A DNA stretch of 8,703 nt from CAVPEW01 sp050247895 (lineage in GTDB: Bacteria > Actinomycetota > Acidimicrobiia > Acidimicrobiales > VFJN01). The stretch is from the NCBI GenBank assembly GCA_050247895.1, contig JBFWTJ010000165.1, positions 1-8,703 on the forward strand. The letters are read 5' to 3'. Both the position numbers and the translations under genes were made by a program. Of this stretch, positions 1-4,109 are shown piece after piece (within the stretch, counting starts at the first letter, position 1; each line of letters begins with the position of its first letter). The notes below the pieces were generated by a model. That model was given only the letters and a program-made list of their open reading frames with translations. It was not told the origin of the DNA and ran no database searches.

Positions 1-408
1 TCGGTCGCCGGTGCCACCGGCTGGGCGGCCGACGTCCACGCGCTGGTCACCCTCATCGAGGCCCTGCGACCCCGTCCCCGGCGCCGCCAGCCCTCCGCCC
101 CCACGCCGGCCTGCCCCCGCACCGCCGGGCCGCCCGGTCGGCCTCGCCGCGCCCGCGTGTCGTGGACGTCACACCTTCACAGCAATAGCTGCCGGTTGTG
201 GCCCGGCCGGCCCTCGCGCACGATCGTCGGACGGGTCGCCCGGGCGAGGGCCCGACCCGGGAAGGCGGGGGAGGATCGGTCGCCCCCCTGGACCGATCCT
301 CCCCCGCACCCCGCCCCCGGAGCGCCGGTCGGCGCGTGCTCCGCGCCCTCTCCGCCTGTGCAGATGTTCGCTTGCTTCCGGTCGGTGATCGCGAGGAGAT
401 GTCGGTGA
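1..408 (+). CDS. Possible 3' end of an upstream gene (identity uncertain; perhaps the C-terminus of an NDP-sugar epimerase/dehydratase)
   Basis: Frame 1 is open from the window edge to a TGA at 406-408. Its first codons have G or C at nearly every third position and read as a plausible protein tail, VAGATGWAADVHALVTLIEA. The 'ATGW' followed by a short helix resembles the C-terminal segment of extended SDR enzymes such as GDP-mannose 4,6-dehydratase, but that is a weak resemblance over about 20 residues. After about codon 25 the reading becomes arginine/proline-rich low-complexity sequence and runs straight through three hairpins, which is unlike a folded domain. The real gene may therefore end earlier in another frame (frame 3 has a TAG near 189) if there is a frameshift, or it may carry a disordered tail. 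I am confident only that something coding enters from the left. Confidence 0.3.
   Translation, partial: SVAGATGWAADVHALVTLIEALRPRPRRRQPSAPTPACPRTAGPPGRPRRARVSWTSHLHSNSCRLWPGRPSRTIVGRVARARARPGKAGEDRSPPWTDPPPHPAPGAPVGACSAPSPPVQMFACFRSVIARRCR
232..259. repeat. Hairpin-forming inverted repeat, first of three in tandem
   Basis: The arms CGGGTCG (232-238) and CGACCCG (253-259) are perfect reverse complements. The stem continues with three more pairs (239-241 with 248-250) after a two-base bulge and closes on a six-base loop. It lies just before the much stronger hairpin at 265-307. No T-tract follows, as is common for actinobacterial terminators. It could act with its neighbour as part of a bidirectional terminator, but short GC stems also arise by chance in DNA this GC-rich. 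Confidence 0.35.
265..307. terminator. Strong 17-bp perfect hairpin, probable bidirectional terminator
   Basis: GCGGGGGAGGATCGGTC at 265-281 is exactly complementary to 291-307, with a nine-base loop (282-290). A perfect 17-bp stem is far beyond what base composition readily explains. It lies between the end of the leftmost plus-strand reading frame and the minus-strand mutase gene that ends at 436, where a terminator serving convergent genes is expected. There is no U-tract on either side, so it would be a tract-less terminator or an mRNA 3'-end stabiliser. Its distance of about 130 bases from the mutase stop is long for a classical terminator. A member of a dispersed intergenic repeat family is the main alternative. 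Confidence 0.5.
318..343. repeat. Hairpin-forming inverted repeat, third of three in tandem
   Basis: CGGAGC (318-323) pairs with GCTCCG (338-343). Three further pairs (324-326 with 331-333) close a GGTC loop after a four-base bulge. It follows the 265-307 hairpin within about ten bases, so minus-strand transcripts leaving the mutase gene would form this hairpin first. By itself the pairing is modest. The stretch 344-435 is somewhat less GC-rich and shows no further gene, tRNA or clear promoter. Confidence 0.3.
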
Positions 409-435
409 CGAACGTCGCTCAGGTCGTCGGCCACC

Positions 436-2115
436 TCACAGGCCGAGCAGGGCGCGGGTGGCGGTGAGGAGGTGGTCGAGCTCGACGGCTGCGTGGGCAC
501 GGGCGGCGGGCAGCTCCGCGGCGCGGGGCACGGGGACGACGACCTCGGCGTAGGCCTTCAGCTTGGGCTCGGTCCCGCTGGGGCGGACCACCACCCGGCC
601 GCCGGCCAGCTCCAGGACCACGACGTCGGCCGGGGGCAGCGCACCGCCGGCCGAGAGGTCCACGAAGGCGCGCACGGTACGGCCGGCCAACTCGGCGGGG
701 GGCGCGGCCCGCAGGCCCGCCATCACCTGCTCGACGCGGGCCAGCCAGTCCGCACCTTCGACGCGGACCGAGCGCTGCCCGGTCACGTGCAAGCCGAAGC
801 GCACGGCCAGCTCGTCGAGCCGTTCGGGCACCGACGAACCCGCCGCCTTCAGCTCGGCCAGGAGCTCGGCCGCCACCAGCGCGGCGCCGATGCCGTCCTT
901 GTCCCGCACCAGGCCACCGACGCAGTAGCCCAACGCCTCCTCGTAGCCGAACAGGAGCGAGTGCCCCTCCCCCGGGGCCCGCACCACCCACTTGAACCCG
1001 GTGAGCGACTCGGCGTACCGGACCCCGGCCGCCGCCGCCTGGGCGGCCAGCAACCGGGACGACACCACCGTGGTGACCAGCGTGTCGCCCGGAGTGGACC
1101 CGTCCGGTCCGGCCGCGGCCCGGCGGCGCAACAGGTGGTCGGCCAGCAGGGCGCCGACCTCGTCGCCGGTCAGCTGGCGCCAACCCCCGACCGCCGACGG
1201 ATCGGGCACCGCGACCGCCAGCCGGTCGGCATCGGGATCGTTGGCCAGCACCGCGTCGGCCCCTTCCGCCCGGGCCAGGGCGAGGGCCAGGTCCAGCGCG
1301 CCCGGCTCCTCGGGGTTGGGGAACGCCACCGTGGGGAAGTCCGGGTCCGGCTCGGCCTGGGCCGGCACCACCACCGGTGCCGGGAACCCGGCCCGGTCGA
1401 ACGCGGCCTGCACCGTCGCCGTGCCCACCCCGTGCAGCGCGGTGTGGACCAGCCGGACGTCCCGGGGCCCGCCGGGTCGCAGCAGGCCCACCACACCGGC
1501 CAGGTAAGCGTCGGGCACCTCGTCGCCCGACGCGGCGACGCCGTCGCCCGAGAGCGGGATGTCGGCCACCGGGCCCACGGCGTCGATGGCGGCGGCCACC
1601 TCACCGTCGACCGGGGCCACGATCTGGGCCCCGTCGGCCAGGTACAGCTTGTAGCCGTTGTCCGACGGCGGGTTGTGGCTCGCCGTGATCACCACCCCGG
1701 CCGCCGCGCCCAGGTGCCGCACGGCGAAGGCGAGCACCGGCGTGGGCACCGGCCGCTCGAACACCTGGACCTGCAACCCGGCGCCGGCCAGCACCGCGGC
1801 GGTGTCGGCCGCCATCTCCGCGCTGCCGTGCCTTCCGTCGCGGCCCACCACCACCGGACCCACGGCACCCCGGGCCCGCAGCCAGGCGGCCAAACCGGCC
1901 GTGGTCCGGCGCACCACCGCCCGGTTCATGCGGTTCGGCCCGGCGCCCAGGGCACCCCGCAGGCCGGCCGTGCCGAACCGGAGCCGCTCCCCGAACCGGT
2001 CCTGCAGCCCGGCCAGGTCGCCCGCCGCCACCAGCGCGTCGACCTCGGCCCGGGTCACCGGGTCCGGGTCGTCGTCCCGCCAGGCCCGCGCCACCGCGAC
2101 CAGGTCCACGGCCAC
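436..2115 (-). CDS. pmmB: Phosphohexomutase-superfamily enzyme, PmmB type (phosphomannomutase/phosphoglucomutase; possibly phosphopentomutase in vivo)
   Basis: This 559-residue protein has every signature of the alpha-D-phosphohexomutase family. The N-terminal LRFGTAGLRG segment (about 45-54) precedes the catalytic loop TASHNP (144-149, phospho-serine 146). The metal-binding NDPDADR follows at 292-298, the sugar-recognition loop GYEEALGY at 390-397, and the phosphate-binding RPSGTEPK at 511-518. The family moves phosphate between C1 and C6 (or C5) of sugars. The 'RFGTAGLRG' opening and the length match the Mycobacterium PmmB/Bacillus PgcA branch. The chosen GTG lies five bases after the phosphorylase stop, where the recognisable N-terminus begins. 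No ribosome binding site is visible, so translation is probably coupled to the phosphorylase. Linkage to a nucleoside phosphorylase suggests it converts ribose-1-phosphate to ribose-5-phosphate. That substrate is inference; the fold and mechanism are secure. Confidence 0.93.
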   Translation of the reverse strand: MAVDLVAVARAWRDDDPDPVTRAEVDALVAAGDLAGLQDRFGERLRFGTAGLRGALGAGPNRMNRAVVRRTTAGLAAWLRARGAVGPVVVGRDGRHGSAEMAADTAAVLAGAGLQVQVFERPVPTPVLAFAVRHLGAAAGVVITASHNPPSDNGYKLYLADGAQIVAPVDGEVAAAIDAVGPVADIPLSGDGVAASGDEVPDAYLAGVVGLLRPGGPRDVRLVHTALHGVGTATVQAAFDRAGFPAPVVVPAQAEPDPDFPTVAFPNPEEPGALDLALALARAEGADAVLANDPDADRLAVAVPDPSAVGGWRQLTGDEVGALLADHLLRRRAAAGPDGSTPGDTLVTTVVSSRLLAAQAAAAGVRYAESLTGFKWVVRAPGEGHSLLFGYEEALGYCVGGLVRDKDGIGAALVAAELLAELKAAGSSVPERLDELAVRFGLHVTGQRSVRVEGADWLARVEQVMAGLRAAPPAELAGRTVRAFVDLSAGGALPPADVVVLELAGGRVVVRPSGTEPKLKAYAEVVVPVPRAAELPAARAHAAVELDHLLTATRALLGL

Positions 2116-2120
2116 GGCGG

Positions 2121-2951
2121 TCAGAGGCGGGCCACGACCGCGGCGACCAGGTCGCCCATCCGCTCGGCCGCGGCCCGACCCGCGTCGAGGACCTCCGCGT
2201 GGTCCAGGGCGGCGCCACCCAGCCCGGCGGCGAGGTTCGTCACCAGGGAGATGCCCAGCACCTCGAGGCCCACGTGCCGGGCCGCGATCACCTCGTGGAC
2301 CGTCGACATGCCGACCAGGTCGGCCCCCAGCAGGCGCAGCATCCGGATCTCGGCCGGCGTCTCGTAGTGCGGTCCGGGCAGCCCGGCGTACACGCCCTCG
2401 GCCAAGCCCGGCTCGACCTCGTGGGCCAGGCCCCGCAACCGGGGGGAGTAGGCGTCGGTCAGGTCGACGAAGCGGGGCAGGCCCAGGGCCTCGGGCGCTG
2501 CCGGCCCGGTCAGCGGCGACCGTCCGGTCAGGTTCAGGTGGTCGGCGATCAGCACGGCGTCGCCCACCGCCATGCCCTCGCGCAGCCCGCCCGCCGCGTT
2601 GGTCACCACCAGGGCGCGGCACCCGGCCGCGGCCGCCGTCCGCACGCCGTGGACCACCGGGGCCAGGTCGTGGCCCTCGTAGGCGTGGACCCGACCGGCG
2701 AAGGCCAGGACCGCGGCCCCGCCCGGCGTCTGCAGCGAGCGGACCGCACCCGGATGGCCGACCACCCCGGCGTCGGGGAACCCGGGCAGCTCGGCGAAGG
2801 GCACCTCGGCCACCGTGGTGCCCAACCGGTCCGCGGCCGGCGCCCAGCCCGAACCCAGCACCACGGCCACGTCGTGGCGCTCGACACCGGCGCGCCCGGC
2901 GACGACCCGGGCCGCCTCGGCGGCCACCGCGAACGGCTCGGCCCCGCTCAC
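2121..2951 (-). CDS. deoD: Purine nucleoside phosphorylase, trimeric (PNP/MTAP) family
   Basis: A cytosolic enzyme of 276 residues, the usual size for trimeric phosphorylases. It splits 6-oxopurine (deoxy)nucleosides with phosphate into base and (deoxy)ribose-1-phosphate. Visible motifs are the phosphate-binding GSG (33-35), GHPG (65-68), GRVHAYEG (86-93), TNAAGG (117-122), the base-pocket YETPAE (196-201), GMSTVHE (214-220) and SLVTN ending at Asn239. The Glu of 'YE' and this Asn correspond to the residues that select hypoxanthine and guanine in the family. The start is a GTG just before the conserved N-terminus (SGAEPF...), with a weak AGGGG four bases upstream. An ATG at 3098 would add 49 arginine-rich residues and overlap the kinase gene, so I rejected it. 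It follows the kinase after 109 bases and is tightly linked to the mutase, as deoD and pmmB are in mycobacteria. Confidence 0.94.
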   Translation of the reverse strand: MSGAEPFAVAAEAARVVAGRAGVERHDVAVVLGSGWAPAADRLGTTVAEVPFAELPGFPDAGVVGHPGAVRSLQTPGGAAVLAFAGRVHAYEGHDLAPVVHGVRTAAAAGCRALVVTNAAGGLREGMAVGDAVLIADHLNLTGRSPLTGPAAPEALGLPRFVDLTDAYSPRLRGLAHEVEPGLAEGVYAGLPGPHYETPAEIRMLRLLGADLVGMSTVHEVIAARHVGLEVLGISLVTNLAAGLGGAALDHAEVLDAGRAAAERMGDLVAAVVARL

Positions 2952-3045
2952 GACGCCCCTGCGTCCGGCAGCACGGTCCGAGCGGGCGGCAGGACCGGGA
3001 CGGCGGCCACGACGGGGGCGACCGGCACCGACGAGGAAGGTTCGC

Positions 3046-3059
3046 CCGGTGCCGGGCCG
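3046..3059 (-). other. Small hairpin just after the kinase stop codon
   Basis: The sequence GCCCGGTGCCGGGC folds into a five- or six-pair stem starting only two bases beyond the kinase TGA, inside the 109-base gap before the phosphorylase. It could reduce read-through or protect the 3' end of the kinase message, giving different expression of the first gene and the two downstream genes. It is short enough to be chance in this base composition. Confidence 0.2.
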
Positions 3060-3060
3060 C

Positions 3061-4041
3061 TCACAGGAGCTGGGCCAGCGACATGCCCGGCCGGGCACCG
3101 GTGTGGCCCAGCACCGCGGCCGCCGCCACCGACCCGAGCCGGCCGCACTCGGCCAGGTCGCGCCCGTGGGTCAACCCGTAGAGGAAGCCGGCCGCGTAGA
3201 GGTCGCCGGCCCCGGTCGTGTCGACCACCTGGGGGACCGGGTGGGCCGGCACCTCGATCGTCTCGTCGCCCCGCACCACGACGGACCCCTCCGGGCCCCG
3301 GGTCACGATGCCGATCTCCACGTCGGCCCGGACCCGCTCGACCGCGGCGGCCAGGTCGTCGACCTCGTAGAGGGCCAGGGCCTCGCCGATGTTGGCGAAC
3401 AGCACGTCGACCTGGTCGGCGACCAGGTCGAGCCAGAGCTCCCGGTGGCGCTCGACGCAGAAGGTGTCCGACAGGGTGAGGGCCACCTGGCGACCGCTGT
3501 CGTGGGCGATCCGGCTGGCCTTCCAGTAGGCCTCCCGGGCCTCGGGCCGGTCGAAGAGGTAGCCCTCCAGGTAGGTGACCTGCGAGTCGGCGATGATCTC
3601 GGCGTCGACGTCGGAGGGGCCGAACCACTCCGACGCGCCCAGGCAGGTGTTCATGGTCCGCTGGGCGTCGGGCGTGACGATGATCAGCGACCGGCCGGTC
3701 GGCGGGCCCTCGGTGGCGGGCGGGCAGCGGAACGTGACCCCGGTCGCCCGCAGGTCGTGGGCGAACACGGCGCCGAGCTGGTCGTCGCGCACCTTGCCCA
3801 GGTAGGCCGCCGAGCCGCCGAAGCTGGCCACGCCGCCCACCGTGTTGGCCGCCGACCCGCCGGACACCTCGATGCCCCGGCCCATGGCCGCGTAGAGCTC
3901 TTCGGAGCGGTCGGCCTCGATGAGGGTCATGGCCCCCTTCACGAGGCCCTGCTCGACCACGAACTCCTCGCTCTCGTGGCTGAGGACGTCGACCAGGGCG
4001 TTGCCGATGCCGACGACGTCGATGGAGGGGGCGCTGCTCAC
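3061..4041 (-). CDS. PfkB-family carbohydrate kinase, bacterial adenosine kinase group
   Basis: This 326-residue protein has the PfkB (ribokinase-like) architecture. An N-terminal VVGIGNALVDVL strand is followed by the substrate-site SGGSAANT (60-67), MNTCLGAS (130-137), the Mg/phosphate-related NIGE (N217-E220, an NxxE motif) and the anion-hole signature DTTGAGD (274-280), whose final Asp280 is the expected catalytic base. MNTCLGAS, YLEGYLFD and TLSDTFCVERHRE match the group annotated as adenosine kinase in many Alphaproteobacteria and Actinobacteria, so phosphorylation of adenosine to AMP is the best guess; ribose or another nucleoside is possible. I chose the GTG at 4041 because a TANNNT promoter box ends just eight bases before it. 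The GTG at 4071 would place that box inside the gene. It is the first gene of a minus-strand cluster with the phosphorylase and mutase. Confidence 0.88.
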   Translation of the reverse strand: MSSAPSIDVVGIGNALVDVLSHESEEFVVEQGLVKGAMTLIEADRSEELYAAMGRGIEVSGGSAANTVGGVASFGGSAAYLGKVRDDQLGAVFAHDLRATGVTFRCPPATEGPPTGRSLIIVTPDAQRTMNTCLGASEWFGPSDVDAEIIADSQVTYLEGYLFDRPEAREAYWKASRIAHDSGRQVALTLSDTFCVERHRELWLDLVADQVDVLFANIGEALALYEVDDLAAAVERVRADVEIGIVTRGPEGSVVVRGDETIEVPAHPVPQVVDTTGAGDLYAAGFLYGLTHGRDLAECGRLGSVAAAAVLGHTGARPGMSLAQLL

Positions 4042-4049
4042 GGCGGGCG

Positions 4050-4055
4050 AGCCTA
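4050..4055 (-). promoter_or_regulatory. Candidate -10 box for the kinase-phosphorylase-mutase operon
   Basis: On the minus strand the sequence reads TAGGCTcgcccgccGTG, where TAGGCT fits the actinobacterial TANNNT -10 pattern and GTG is the chosen kinase start. Six to nine bases from the -10 box to the first transcribed base is normal, so transcription would begin at or within about two bases of the start codon and give a leaderless or nearly leaderless mRNA. No convincing -35 box is visible, which is frequent in this phylum. The absence of a Shine-Dalgarno sequence agrees with this. Confidence 0.5.
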
Positions 4056-4070
4056 CCGGCGTGGCGCCCA

Positions 4071-4087
4071 CCGGGGCCCGCCCCCGG
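4071..4087. promoter_or_regulatory. Dyad in the divergent promoter region, possible shared operator
   Basis: CCGGGG (4071-4076) and CCCCGG (4082-4087) form an inverted repeat around a five-base centre. It lies almost midway between the two divergent -10 boxes and covers the position where both -35 regions would fall. A dimeric regulator bound here could control both directions. The arms are pure G and C, so coincidence is a serious alternative. Confidence 0.25.
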
Positions 4088-4097
4088 GGCGCGTGGA

Positions 4098-4103
4098 TAA
4101 CCT
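4098..4103 (+). promoter_or_regulatory. Candidate -10 box for the aminopeptidase gene (leaderless)
   Basis: TAACCT fits TANNNT, and its last T lies seven bases before the G of the GTG start codon, exactly the spacing expected if that G is the first transcribed base. The intervening bases (CCCGCC) contain no Shine-Dalgarno sequence, so the gene is probably read from a leaderless transcript. The surrounding GGATAAC is the only A/T-rich patch in the divergent spacer. Confidence 0.55.
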
Positions 4104-4109
4104 CCCGCC

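Noticed and set aside
1..435. tRNA, small structured RNA, insertion sequence or CRISPR array in the left spacer
   Set aside because: No T-loop GGTTC-like motif or cloverleaf, no transposase motif and no regularly spaced repeat is visible. The hairpins are better read as terminator-like elements.
396..467. Short plus-strand ORF (ATG 399 or GTG 405 to TGA 467) preceded by GAGGAG
   Set aside because: The purine stretch is too close to the ATG, the product is only about 20 residues, and it runs into the 3' end of the mutase gene. There is no independent support.
472..2367. Long plus-strand open frame opposite the mutase and phosphorylase genes
   Set aside because: Low-complexity product rich in Arg, Gly, His and Gln. 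It is an antisense shadow of two well-supported enzymes and spans their junction.
2116..2622. Extension of the mutase N-terminus upstream to an ATG at 2622
   Set aside because: It would overlap most of the phosphorylase C-terminal half. The added residues are Arg/Gly-rich, and family homology begins at the GTG at 2115.
2952..3098. Phosphorylase start at the ATG at 3098
   Set aside because: It adds 49 Arg-rich residues absent from the family and overlaps the kinase end.
1658..3181. 507-codon plus-strand open frame over mutase, phosphorylase and kinase
   Set aside because: It crosses three real genes on the other strand, and its translation is mostly Arg/Pro/Ala repeats.
4042..4071. Kinase start at the GTG at 4071
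   Set aside because: It adds only ten non-conserved residues and places the good -10 box within the coding sequence. The GTG at 4041 fits the promoter better, though the longer form is not excluded.
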